Notes under the pieces: model-generated
Told to the model about the DNA's origin: nothing
Database searches by the model: none
Seen by the model: the letters and a program-made list of their open reading frames with translations, nothing else
Made by a program: the position numbers and the translations under genes
Assembly: GCA_035555435.1 (NCBI GenBank)
Contig: DATMGN010000001.1
Span: 1-48,425 of the forward strand
Source of the DNA: 73-13 sp035555435
GTDB taxonomy: Bacteria > Actinomycetota > Actinomycetes > Actinomycetales > Microbacteriaceae
Length of the DNA stretch: 48,425 bases
Direction of reading: 5' to 3'
Part shown: positions 37,988 to 45,693 of the stretch, in pieces
How the letters are laid out: every line of letters starts with the position of its first letter
Numbering within the stretch: position 1 is the first letter of the stretch

Positions 37988-39667
37988 TCAGGTGTGGTCG
38001 GTGCGCATCAGCTCGGCGGCGCGGGCGCCGAGCGACGCTCGGAGGGTGAGCGCCCCGCCGGAGAGCGAGGCGGCGTCGAACCCCGCCTGGAGCAGCACTC
38101 GATTCGCGATCGCCGAGCGCACGCCCGAGGCGCACATGACCCGCACGGGTCGGTCGCCCGCGGCCTCGCGGACCTCGCCGAGCCGCTCGCGCAGCTCGGT
38201 GTGCGGGATGTTGAGCGCGCCGGGCAGGTGGCCCGTCGCGAACTCGGCCCGCGTGCGCGTGTCGAGCAGGAGGGCCTCGGCGAGCACGCTGTCGACGTCC
38301 TGCGCGTACCAGAGCCGCAGCACCCCCGACCTGACGTTCTCCCCCACCATGCCCGCGAGGTTGACGGGATCCTTCGCCTGCCCGTACGGCGGCGAGTAGG
38401 CGAGATCGAGGTCGATGAGATCCTCGATCGCGAGGCCCGCTCGGATCGCGGTCGCGAGCACGTCGATGCGCTTGTCGACGCCCTCCGGACCGACCGCCTG
38501 CGCGCCGAGCAGGAGCCCGTCGGCTTCCCGGAAGTGGACGACGAGGTGGATCTGCGACGCACCGGGGAAGTAGCCCGCGTGCTGGTTCGGGTGCAGGTGG
38601 ATGGTCCGGTGCGGGATGCCCGCGGCCTCGAGCGCGGCGCGGTTCGCCCCCGTCAGCGCGGCGGTCATCCCGCCGATCCGGACGATCGCGGTGCCGAGCG
38701 GGTGCGGGGCGGGCCTCGCCGTGCCGGGGCGGAGGATGTCGTCGGCCACGAGCCGACCGGCGCGGTTCGCGGGGCCCGCGAGCGCGACGGGGCGGCGCAG
38801 TCCCGTGACGGCGTCGATGCTCGCGGTCGCGTCCCCGACGGCCCACACGCCGGGCGCCGCGGTGCGGCCGTGCGCGTCGACGAGGATCGCGCCCCGCTCG
38901 CACTCGATTCCCGCGGCCTCGAAGACGGCGGTGTCCGGGCGGACGCCGACGGACAGCACGACGATGTCGGCGGGCAGCAGCGTGCCGTCGCCGAGGCGGA
39001 CGAGGTCGTGCTCGACGCCCTGCTCGATGCCCGTCGCGGCGACGCCCGCGTGCGTGATGACGCCGAGCCCGCGCAGCTCCTCGGCGACGAGCTCCGCGAG
39101 CTCCGCCTCGAGCGGCGGCAGGACGTGCGCGGCGAGTTCGACGACGCGCACCTCGAGCCCCTGCTCGGCGAGGGCCTCGGCCGCCTCGATCCCGATGAAC
39201 CCGGCTCCGAGCACGACCGCGCGCCGCGCGCCGGCTTCGACCCGCTCGCGGAGCGCGAGGGCGTCCTCGACCGTGCGCAGCGTCCGAACCCGCGGCGAGT
39301 CGAGGCCTGGGATCGGCGGACGGACGGCCTGGGCACCGGGCGAGAGCACGAGTGCGTCGTACGCGATCCGCTCCGTCCCGGTCGGGCTCTCGACCGTGAC
39401 GATCCGCTGCTCGACGTCGACTCCGGTGACGTCGTGCCCGGTGCGCACGTCGAGCGCGAGCGCGGCGCGCAGCGACTCGGGGGTCTGCACGAGCAGCGCG
39501 GCGGGGTCGACGATCTCGCCGCCGACGTAGTACGGCAGTCCGCAGTTGGCGTACGAGACGTGGGCGCCCCGCTCGAGCACGACGATCTGCGCCGTCTCGT
39601 CCAGTCGCCGCGCGCGGGCGGCGCAGCTCATGCCGCCCGCGACGCCGCCGACGATGACCATCCTCAT
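37988..39667 (-). CDS. CoA-disulfide/polysulfide reductase with C-terminal rhodanese domain
   Basis: FAD-dependent pyridine nucleotide-disulfide oxidoreductase of 559 residues, the length of the CoADR-RHD group. FAD-binding start MRMVIVGGVAGGMSCAARARRL, the single redox Cys in VSYANCGLPYYVGGEI near residue 43, NAD-binding ARRAVVLGAGFIGIEAAEALAEQG, and the dimerisation domain to about 450. The rhodanese domain has its Cys in VRVMCASGVRSAI. The group reduces CoA disulfide, CoA persulfide or polysulfide with NAD(P)H. The start MRMVIV has GGGAGG upstream. It is the first gene of the sulfur operon. Confidence 0.92.
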   Translation of the reverse strand: MRMVIVGGVAGGMSCAARARRLDETAQIVVLERGAHVSYANCGLPYYVGGEIVDPAALLVQTPESLRAALALDVRTGHDVTGVDVEQRIVTVESPTGTERIAYDALVLSPGAQAVRPPIPGLDSPRVRTLRTVEDALALRERVEAGARRAVVLGAGFIGIEAAEALAEQGLEVRVVELAAHVLPPLEAELAELVAEELRGLGVITHAGVAATGIEQGVEHDLVRLGDGTLLPADIVVLSVGVRPDTAVFEAAGIECERGAILVDAHGRTAAPGVWAVGDATASIDAVTGLRRPVALAGPANRAGRLVADDILRPGTARPAPHPLGTAIVRIGGMTAALTGANRAALEAAGIPHRTIHLHPNQHAGYFPGASQIHLVVHFREADGLLLGAQAVGPEGVDKRIDVLATAIRAGLAIEDLIDLDLAYSPPYGQAKDPVNLAGMVGENVRSGVLRLWYAQDVDSVLAEALLLDTRTRAEFATGHLPGALNIPHTELRERLGEVREAAGDRPVRVMCASGVRSAIANRVLLQAGFDAASLSGGALTLRASLGARAAELMRTDHT

Positions 39668-39732
39668 CGGGGTCCTCCCGACGCGCGCGGACGGTCGAGG
39701 CGGGTGCTGGCTGCTCGGAATGGCATGCCACG

Positions 39733-39763
39733 AGTATACCCCCACCCGTATTGCGCTCGTCAA
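39733..39763 (-). promoter_or_regulatory. promoter with CsoR/CstR-type operator in the spacer
   Basis: On the minus strand TTGACG (39758-39763) and TATACT (39733-39738) form -35 and -10 boxes 19 bp apart. The spacer and -10 edge hold ATAC-GGGTGGGG... read as ATACGGGTGGGGGTAT (39736-39751): ATAC and GTAT inverted ends around a G-tract, the form bound by DUF156 repressors. The CoA-disulfide reductase start is 66 bp downstream. Confidence 0.65.
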
Positions 39764-39810
39764 TCGGACGACCCGATCCCCAGCGGACGGACGCTCGCGT
39801 TGCCTAAGAT

Positions 39811-40443
39811 GTGGGCGATGCACGAGGGCACTCGCGGGGCTGCCCGAGACGGCGCGCCCGGGGCGCGCAGCCGCGCGGCACGACGATGCGAAATCTCTTC
39901 GGCCAGGTCGACGGGACCGTCAATCCCAGCCCAGGCACGGAGGAGTTCGAGCGCGTCGTGTGGTCCGCCGACGGTTGGCTCGCCGGCGGCACGAGCCCTG
40001 TGATCCGCCGCATCCGGATGCACCTCGACACCTGGGACGAGCTCGACCGCCCCGGGCGCGAGCAGTCGGTCGGGCGCACCCTCGCGACCGGTGCGCCGCT
40101 GACCGGGGGCGCGGAGACCGATGAGCCCGACCTCGACGCGAAGAGTCCCGGCGGTCTCCCCGTCATCCCCGAGTTCGCGCACGTCCGGCGGGCTCGCGGC
40201 CCCGAGCGCATCTACCGGCGCAGCTACAACTACGACCTGCCGCCCACGGCGGGCGTCTCCGAATCCGGGATGATCTTCACCTCGTACCAGGCGGACGCGA
40301 GCGCGCAGTTCGTGCCGATCCAGCGTCGCGTCGACGAGCTGGACCTGCTGAACCACTGGACGACGCCGATCGGCTCGGTCGTCTTCGCGATCGCGCCCGG
40401 ATGCGCAGCCGGCGGGCATCTCGGCGAAGGCCTCCTCGCCTGA
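39811..40443 (+). pseudogene. Dyp-type peroxidase, C-terminal remnant
   Basis: The plus frame encodes about 185 residues from MRNLFGQVDGTVNPSPGTEEFERVVW (ATG 39886) to the stop at 40443. This is the C-terminal half of a heme Dyp-type peroxidase/deferrochelatase-like protein, with the GxxDG motif (GQVDG), the candidate heme His in EFAHVRRARG, RRSYNYD and SYQADASAQFVPIQRRVDE. Family members have about 350-430 residues; the N-terminal ferredoxin-like half is absent. The upstream frame back to 39811 is unlike a Dyp protein. I read it as a 5'-truncated remnant, without an identifiable promoter of its own. Confidence 0.75.
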
Positions 40444-40474
40444 ATCGGAGGCTCGGCACAGCAGATGGGAACGG

Positions 40475-40502
40475 AAAAACCCCCGGCATGACCGGGGGTT
40501 TT
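40475..40502. terminator. bidirectional intrinsic terminator
   Basis: AAAAACCCCCGG-CATGA-CCGGGGGTTTT: a 7-bp GC stem, 5-nt loop and A/T runs on both sides. It serves the tRNA-Glu gene on the minus strand and the Dyp remnant on the plus strand. Confidence 0.9.
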
Positions 40503-40510
40503 CCTGTTCG

Positions 40511-40583
40511 TGACCCCAGCGGGATTCGAACCCGCGTTACCGCCGTGAGAGGGCGGCGTACTAGGCCGCTATACGATGGGGCC
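40511..40583 (-). tRNA. tRNA-Glu (anticodon CTC)
   Basis: A 73-nt cloverleaf on the minus strand: acceptor GGCCCCA paired with TGGGGTC (one G-U), anticodon stem CCGCC/GGCGG with loop CTCTCAC (anticodon CTC), T-arm GCGGG-TTCGAAT-CCCGC, discriminator A. CCA is not encoded. The anticodon reads GAG glutamate codons, abundant in a high-GC genome. A terminator follows directly. Confidence 0.96.
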
Positions 40584-40625
40584 GTCACGACAACTCATCG
40601 AGTATAGCCGATTCCTGGGGAGAGA

Positions 40626-41102
40626 ATGCGCTACCGAAGTCCCGTCGCCCTGATCGCCGCTGCCGTCCTCGCGACGGTCGCCCTGACGGGGTGCAGTGCC
40701 GTCGACGGCTTCCTGCACGACACGTTTCCGGACCAGTTCGGGCCGAAGCGCAGCGCCGACGGCCGCGTGAGCCAACCCTCCCTCGCCCACTCGTTCTACC
40801 TTGAGCGCGGCGACTGCTTCAACTTCCCCGACCCCGACGTGCGCACCGAGGTCGAGATCGTGCCGTGCACCGACGACCACATGTTCGAGGCGATCGGGCA
40901 GGGCGAGGTGACGCTCCAGGAGCAGAAGACGCTCGGGCTGCAGGACGCGATCTCCGCGAAGTGCGCGGAGCCGTTCGAGGCGTTCAAGGCGAGCGCGCCC
41001 GTCGGCACGAGGCCGGATCAGGAGTTCCTCGTTTCGGAGGAGAAGATCGGCGACCGGACGGTCACCGAGTACATCTGCGCCGCGGCGCTCACGAAGCTCT
41101 GA
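40626..41102 (+). CDS. secreted lipoprotein with septum-formation-like domain
   Basis: Protein of 158 residues. The lipobox is ALTGC with Cys23. The body has GDCFNFPDPDVRTEVEIVPCTDDHMFEAIGQGEV, the GDC...V.C..PH-like pattern of the actinobacterial septum formation-related domain, and later cysteines (AKCAEPF, YICAAALT) for disulfides. The role of the domain is not established. The ATG at 40626 has GGGGAGAG upstream and follows a TATAGC box. Its last 14 bases overlap the convergent lipid-kinase gene. Confidence 0.72.
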   Translation: MRYRSPVALIAAAVLATVALTGCSAVDGFLHDTFPDQFGPKRSADGRVSQPSLAHSFYLERGDCFNFPDPDVRTEVEIVPCTDDHMFEAIGQGEVTLQEQKTLGLQDAISAKCAEPFEAFKASAPVGTRPDQEFLVSEEKIGDRTVTEYICAAALTKL

Positions 41103-42054
41103 CGGGCGCGTAGCAGCGCAGCGAGGCGGGCACTACCCGCACGTCGACGGGCAGTGGTCCGAGCCGCTCGCCGTCCGCGTAGCCGACGATCCCCGTCGGC
41201 TCGCTGCGCTCCCTCAGGGAGCTGCGTGCGTCAGAGCGGAGGCCGACGCGGATGCGGCTGGCGCGAATGATCTGCACGCGCGGGTCGCTCACGTGCTCGC
41301 CCCGGTAGACCTTGGGATAGATGCGCAGGAACGCGGTACGGCTGAGCGAGCGGACGACGAAGAGGTCGAGGAGGCCGTCGGTCATCGAGGCGTCCGGCGT
41401 GATGAGCATGCCGCCGAGGGAGCGATTGTTCGCGACGCTGACGAGGGCGCCGTCGAGCTCGAGCACCTGCCCGTCGAACTCGATGCGGTACGGGATCGGA
41501 CGCAGCGCCACGAGCTCGCGCAGGATCGCGAGCGTGTACCGGGATTGCCCCTTGGGATGGCGCATCGCGTTCGCCCGCTCGTTGACGATCGCGTCGAAGC
41601 CGCACGAGACGGCGCCGACGAAGCGTCGCGAATCGCGGGCGCCCGCTTCGCCCCACTCGACGATCCCGGTGTCGAGGACGATGGGCTCGCGCTCGAGCGC
41701 GGCGAGCAGCGCCTCGACGGCGGCCTCGACGGAGTGCTCGGGCAGCCCGAGCCCTTTCGCGAGGTCGTTGCCGGTGCCGGTCGGAATGAGCCCGAGCGGG
41801 GTGTCGGTCTCGGCGAGGATGTTCGCGGCGAGGTGGACCATGCCGTCTCCGCCGACGACGACGAGCGCGTCGGCACCGGCCTCGACCTCCTCGCGGGCGC
41901 GCTCGGCGAGGAGCGTCCCCGTCGGCGCCACGAGCGGGCGCACCTCGTGGCCGGCGGCACGCAGCAGCTCGACGGCGCGCGGGCCGGCGTCCCGCGCCTT
42001 GCCGAAGGACGCGTTCGGGTTGATCGCGACGACCAGGCGACGCTGCTCCGGCAT
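41089..42054 (-). CDS. diacylglycerol kinase-family lipid kinase
   Basis: DAGK/NAD kinase-like lipid kinase of 321 residues (MPEQRRLVVAINPNASFGKARDAG). The nucleotide-binding GGDGMVHLAANIL and substrate motif IPTGTGNDLAKGLGLP are clear, and the second beta-rich domain follows (VSVANNRSLGGMLITPDASMTDGLLDLFVV). ATG 42054 is preferred over TTG 42060 because TAGGCT lies 6 nt upstream. Residues about 276-287 (SSLRERSEP) are a REP-like insertion near the C-terminus. The lipid could be diacylglycerol, undecaprenol or another; not decided here. Confidence 0.9.
   Translation of the reverse strand: MPEQRRLVVAINPNASFGKARDAGPRAVELLRAAGHEVRPLVAPTGTLLAERAREEVEAGADALVVVGGDGMVHLAANILAETDTPLGLIPTGTGNDLAKGLGLPEHSVEAAVEALLAALEREPIVLDTGIVEWGEAGARDSRRFVGAVSCGFDAIVNERANAMRHPKGQSRYTLAILRELVALRPIPYRIEFDGQVLELDGALVSVANNRSLGGMLITPDASMTDGLLDLFVVRSLSRTAFLRIYPKVYRGEHVSDPRVQIIRASRIRVGLRSDARSSLRERSEPTGIVGYADGERLGPLPVDVRVVPASLRCYAPVRAS
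41196..41231 (+). repeat. REP-like repeat inside the lipid-kinase gene
   Basis: TCGGCTCGCTGCGCTCCCTC followed by AGGGAGCTGCG, read in frame as part of the kinase. It belongs to the CTCGCTGCGCTCGCTCAGGG family. Confidence 0.7.
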
Positions 42055-42060
42055 GCCCAA

Positions 42061-42066
42061 AGCCTA
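42061..42066 (-). promoter_or_regulatory. -10 element (TAGGCT), leaderless promoter of the lipid-kinase gene
   Basis: Minus-strand TAGGCT, then 6 nt, then ATG 42054. Confidence 0.5.
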
Positions 42067-42073
42067 GGGCGAC

Positions 42074-42505
42074 TCAGCGCTTCGCGAGCGCGTCCTCCGC
42101 GGCGACCCAGGCGAGCATCGCGCACTTGACCCGGGCGACGAACTTCGCGGCGCCCTCGAGCGCGACGGCGTCGCCGAGCAGGTCCTCGTCGACGGGGATC
42201 TCGCCCCGCGAGCGCATGGAGGCGCGGAACGACTCGATCCGCTCCCCCGCCTCGGCCGCGGTGAGTCCCGGCAGCTGCTCGGCGAGGATCGACGCGGAGG
42301 ACTGGGAGACCATGCAGCCGCGACCCGTCCACGCGGCATCGGTGATGGTGTCGCCGTCCAGCGTGAGCTGGAGGGTGATCTCGTCACCGCAGGTCGGGTT
42401 CAGCTGGTGCGACTCGACGGTCGCCCCATCATGGAGACCTTGCCGCCGCGGGTGTTTGACGTGGTCGACGATGATGTCCTGGTACAGGCTTTCGAGTTCG
42501 CTCAT
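42074..42505 (-). CDS. sufU: Fe-S cluster assembly sulfur-transfer protein SufU
   Basis: Zinc-dependent sulfurtransferase partner of SufS, 143 residues. Conserved ligands are Cys39 and Asp41 (NPTCGD), Cys64 (TGRGCMVSQSSAS) and the late Cys in RVKCAMLAW. The insertion between the two halves (LTAAEAGERIESFRASMRSRG) marks it as SufU rather than IscU. Its start overlaps the sufS stop (ATGA), a coupled pair typical of Gram-positive bacteria. The rest of the suf operon is not in the window. Confidence 0.95.
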   Translation of the reverse strand: MSELESLYQDIIVDHVKHPRRQGLHDGATVESHQLNPTCGDEITLQLTLDGDTITDAAWTGRGCMVSQSSASILAEQLPGLTAAEAGERIESFRASMRSRGEIPVDEDLLGDAVALEGAAKFVARVKCAMLAWVAAEDALAKR

Positions 42506-43800
42506 GCGAGCCTCCGGAAGAACGCGATCGCCTCGGGGAGCGCCGCGAGATAGCTGTCGACCTCGTCGGTCGTGGTCGCGAGGTAGGTGCTGGCCCGGGT
42601 CGAGGCCGTCGTCCCGAGTCGCCGGTGCAGCGGCTGGGCGCAGTGGTGCCCGACGCGGATCGCGATGCCGCGGCCGTCGAGGTACTGGCCGAGGTCGTGG
42701 GCGTGGATGCCGGGGACGTCGATCGCGGCGACACCGGTTCGTTCGGCGCCGCCGACGGGCCCGAGGATGCGCACGCCATCGATTAGCTGGAGGCCGTCGA
42801 CGAGCCGCCGGCCGAGCGCCGCCTCGTGCGCGGCGATCCGATCCATCCCGACGCGCTGCAGATACTCGACGGCGGCGCCGAGCGCGATGGCTTGCGAGAC
42901 CCGCTGCGTGCCCGCCTCGAACTTCTGCGGGGGCGGCAGATATTCGGCTGCCTCCATCGTCACGGTCGTGATCATGGAGCCGCCGGTGAGGAACGGCGGC
43001 AGCGCCTCGAGGTGCTCACGGCGGCCATAGAGCACGCCGACGCCGGTCGGGCCGAGCATCTTGTGTCCGGAGAACGCGGCGAAGTCGACGCCGAGCGCAT
43101 GCAGGTCGAGCGCGAGGTGCGGCGCGGACTGGCAGGCGTCGAGGACCGTGAGCGCGCCGACGGCCCGGGCGCGACGGACCAACTCGGCGACGGGCTGGAC
43201 CTCGCCGGTCACGTTGGATACGTGGGTGAACGCGAAGACCTTCGTGCGCTGGCTGAGGAGGCCGTCGAGGAGATCCAGGCGGAGCGCCCCCTCGTCGTCG
43301 ACGGGCACGTAGCGGAAGGTCGCACCGGTGCGGGCGGCGAGCTCCTGCCAGGGGATCAGGTTGGCGTGATGCTCGAGCTCGGTGCCAAGGATCTCGTCAC
43401 CCGGGCCGAGCCGGTACCGCGCCGCCACGGCGCCGCCGCGTCCGAGCGAGGCGTTGCCGATCGCGTAGGCGACGGCGTTGAGCGCCTCCGTCGCGTTCGA
43501 CGTCCAGACGATCTCCTCGGGTGCCGCGCCGACGAACGCGGCGACGCGCTCCCGCGCGCGCTCGAACTCCTCGGTCGCCTCGGCGGCGAGCGTGTGCGCG
43601 CCGCGGTGCACGGCGGAGTTGCGCTGCTCGACATACGCGACCTCGGCGTCGATGACCTGCCGGGGTCGCTGCGAGGTCGCGCCCCAGTCGAGGTAGACGA
43701 GTTCGTGCCCGTTGACGCGCTCGGCGAGGATCGGGAAGTCCGCACGGATGGCGGCGATCTCCGCCGCGCTCAGTGCGTCGGCGGTCGCGATGCCGGACAT
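42502..43800 (-). CDS. sufS: cysteine desulfurase SufS
   Basis: Type II PLP cysteine desulfurase of 432 residues that supplies persulfide sulfur for Fe-S clusters. LDWGATSQRPRQVIDAEVAY opens the fold. FAFTHVSNVTGEVQP, LDACQSAPH, the Schiff-base Lys in FSGHKMLGPTGVGVLYG and the persulfide Cys in RVGHHCAQPLHRRLG are all present. The ribosome site AGGAGG precedes ATG 43800. It is adjacent and coupled to sufU. Confidence 0.96.
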   Translation of the reverse strand: MSGIATADALSAAEIAAIRADFPILAERVNGHELVYLDWGATSQRPRQVIDAEVAYVEQRNSAVHRGAHTLAAEATEEFERARERVAAFVGAAPEEIVWTSNATEALNAVAYAIGNASLGRGGAVAARYRLGPGDEILGTELEHHANLIPWQELAARTGATFRYVPVDDEGALRLDLLDGLLSQRTKVFAFTHVSNVTGEVQPVAELVRRARAVGALTVLDACQSAPHLALDLHALGVDFAAFSGHKMLGPTGVGVLYGRREHLEALPPFLTGGSMITTVTMEAAEYLPPPQKFEAGTQRVSQAIALGAAVEYLQRVGMDRIAAHEAALGRRLVDGLQLIDGVRILGPVGGAERTGVAAIDVPGIHAHDLGQYLDGRGIAIRVGHHCAQPLHRRLGTTASTRASTYLATTTDEVDSYLAALPEAIAFFRRLA

Positions 43801-43906
43801 CTCGCCTCCTGTCGTTCGACCCCGATCGAGTCAACCACGCTTCGCGGCCCGTTGTTCCGAAATGCCGGGCACGTCCAGGCGGCGCTGCTAACCTGCCCCA
43901 CCGATC

Positions 43907-44569
43907 ATGTTCACCACCCCGAACCGGAAGTCCTCCCGGCGCGCGAACGGCTTCAGCCCCACCGCCGCACTCGCCACGGGCGGTGTCGCGATGCTGCTGC
44001 TCGTGGGGGCGATCGCGCCGTACCAGGACGCGGGTTCGGCGGCGGCGGGCGCGCCCCTCGACGATCAGGCCGTCGACGTCGCGGCGTCGATCCGGCCGGC
44101 GATGGCGGAACGCGATGCCTACGCGGCCGAAATCAGTCCCGAGCGGCAGAAGGCGGCGCTCGTCGCCGAGCACACGAACTACTCGTGGGCGAAGCTCGTG
44201 CTCTGGTACGGAGGCTGGCCCATCACGGACGAGTCCGTCACGACGATCGTGCGCTGGATGCGCCAGGAGAACTACGTCGACAACTGGTGGCTGCGCAACA
44301 ACCCGCTCAACAACGGCTGGGGCGTCGGCCACTACATGAACCCGGCGGAGAGCCTCGACGCCGCCGCCTCATATGCGGCCGACGCGATCCACACGCTGGG
44401 CGGCTACGCGGGCATCAAGGCGGCGTTCGAGTCGGCGGTGTCCTCGGACCAGTCGGCCTACGCGATCTGGCACTCCTCGTGGGCGACGGGCCACTACGCG
44501 TACGGCGCGCACTGGAGCACGGCGCCGGTGCCCGAGGTCGTGGCGCCGGCGGACGCCTGGGGCATCTGA
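43907..44569 (+). CDS. secreted protein with lysozyme-like NNPLN-motif domain
   Basis: Protein of 220 residues. A basic N-terminus and hydrophobic stretch (TAALATGGVAMLLLVGAIA) form a signal or anchor. From about residue 85 the segments WMRQENYVDNWWLRNNPLNNGWG, AASYAADAIHTLGGYAGIKAAF and AIWHSSWATGHYAYG resemble the NNPLNTT-type lysozyme-like domains seen in actinobacterial secreted and phage proteins. A catalytic Glu may be in RQENY. A peptidoglycan role is inferred from that memory-based likeness. A TAACCT box is 12 nt upstream of the ATG. Confidence 0.65.
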   Translation: MFTTPNRKSSRRANGFSPTAALATGGVAMLLLVGAIAPYQDAGSAAAGAPLDDQAVDVAASIRPAMAERDAYAAEISPERQKAALVAEHTNYSWAKLVLWYGGWPITDESVTTIVRWMRQENYVDNWWLRNNPLNNGWGVGHYMNPAESLDAAASYAADAIHTLGGYAGIKAAFESAVSSDQSAYAIWHSSWATGHYAYGAHWSTAPVPEVVAPADAWGI

Positions 44570-44615
44570 GTCCTCACCCGGATCCGGCCGCGCTCCTCGG
44601 CAACGACCGCCCCGG

Positions 44616-44621
44616 TAGCCT
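44616..44621 (+). promoter_or_regulatory. -10 element (TAGCCT), leaderless promoter of the AhpD-like gene
   Basis: TAGCCT, then 6 nt, then ATG 44628. Confidence 0.55.
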
Positions 44622-44627
44622 GGCGCC

Positions 44628-45356
44628 ATGACTGACCGAGCCATGCTCCAGGACCTCATCGACGCTCGCCTCGGCGGCTGGAACGCCATCTGGGAGTCGG
44701 AGTATCGCGAGCGTCCCGAGTACCTCGAATCGATCGCCGACCTCGCGACGACCCCGGAGCGGGTGGGGGCGCTCGCACCCGCGACGCGCGCCCTCGTCCG
44801 GCTCGCGCTCGACGCGGCGGTGTCGCACCTCCATGCCGACGGGATGGAGCGCGCGATCCGCGAGGCGCTCGAGGCCGGCGCGAGCGTCCAGGCGATCTTC
44901 GAGACCCTCATGGTCTCCGCGACCATCGGTGTCCACGGCATGAACGCCGACATCCTCGCCGAGGTGCTCGCCGAGCGCGGCGATCCGGCAGCGACCGAGC
45001 CGCTCGGTCCGAAGCAGCTCGCGATTCGGGACGAGTACACGCGAGTCCGCGGATACTGGCGTGATTTCCTCGACGAGACGCTGCGGTTCGCGCCCGATTT
45101 CCTTGCCTCCTACCTCGCGTTCTCCGGGGCGCCGTGGCGCGTCGGGATGCTCGAGCCGAAGGTGCGGGAGTTCATCTACATCGCGTTCGACACCTCGCCG
45201 ACCCACCTGCATCTGACGGGCCTGCGGCTGCACATCAACCAGGCGCTCGACCACGGCGCGACTCCCGAGGAGATCGTCGAGGTCATGGCGCTCGCCGGCA
45301 CGATGGGCCTTCAGTCCCTCAAGGTCGGCGTCCCGATCCTCGACCGGCTCGCTTAG
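44628..45356 (+). CDS. carboxymuconolactone decarboxylase (AhpD-like) family protein, duplicated domain
   Basis: Protein of 242 residues with two CMD-like helical units, about 50-115 (LAPATRALVRLALDAAVSHLHADGMERAIREALEAGASVQAIFETL) and 150-235 (LEPKVREFIYIAFDTSPTHLHLTGLRLHINQALDHGATPEEIVEVMALAG). Both have the His near the CxxC position of AhpD, but neither has the CxxC pair, so thiol peroxidase-recycling activity is unlikely. A decarboxylase or unknown role is possible. The ATG has a leaderless -10 box. Confidence 0.85.
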   Translation: MTDRAMLQDLIDARLGGWNAIWESEYRERPEYLESIADLATTPERVGALAPATRALVRLALDAAVSHLHADGMERAIREALEAGASVQAIFETLMVSATIGVHGMNADILAEVLAERGDPAATEPLGPKQLAIRDEYTRVRGYWRDFLDETLRFAPDFLASYLAFSGAPWRVGMLEPKVREFIYIAFDTSPTHLHLTGLRLHINQALDHGATPEEIVEVMALAGTMGLQSLKVGVPILDRLA

Positions 45357-45640
45357 GCGCGTCCGCCGTCGACGGACCGCACCGGCGGTGAGACCTCCTC
45401 GGCGCGGAAGAACGGCCTGGAGCCGCGGAAGCACGACCACACGATCATGAGCACGACGCCGAGAACAGCGTCCTGCAGAAGAACCACACGCAGGAGAAGC
45501 CGGTGATCGCGTAGTAGAACGCGATGGCGAGCACGAGCGAGAGGATCGTGTCGGAGCGGCATGGTGATGAGACTGTTCCAGATCGGGGGTCGGAGCGCGA
45601 CGATCGGTCCGGGCGGCCACCCCTTGGCACGGCGGGGGCG
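45357..45640 (-). pseudogene. APC-family amino acid permease, decayed C-terminal fragment
   Basis: On the minus strand, frame one encodes DTILSLVLAIAFYYAITGFS and CVWFF, very like a late membrane helix of APC-type amino acid permeases. It breaks off, and another frame then encodes VLGVVLMIVWSCFRGSRPFF and AEEV, like the last helix and tail of the same family. The order and strand are right but the frame changes and about 70 residues between are missing. No start is preserved. This fills the 337-bp gap between the AhpD-like gene and the lipoprotein gene. The family match is from memory. Confidence 0.5.
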
Positions 45641-45693
45641 CGTGACTAGCGTCGGATGCACGCGCGCGCCGTCCCATCGCAAGAGGAGGCACC

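Noticed and set aside
42055..42060. TTG start for the lipid kinase
   Set aside because: The -10 box ends directly at this TTG, so it could not be transcribed as a start; ATG 42054 has the proper spacing.
45445..45630. A 61-residue minus-strand hydrophobic gene
   Set aside because: It is one frame of the decayed permease fragment; it has no ribosome site and ends abruptly within the permease-like sequence.
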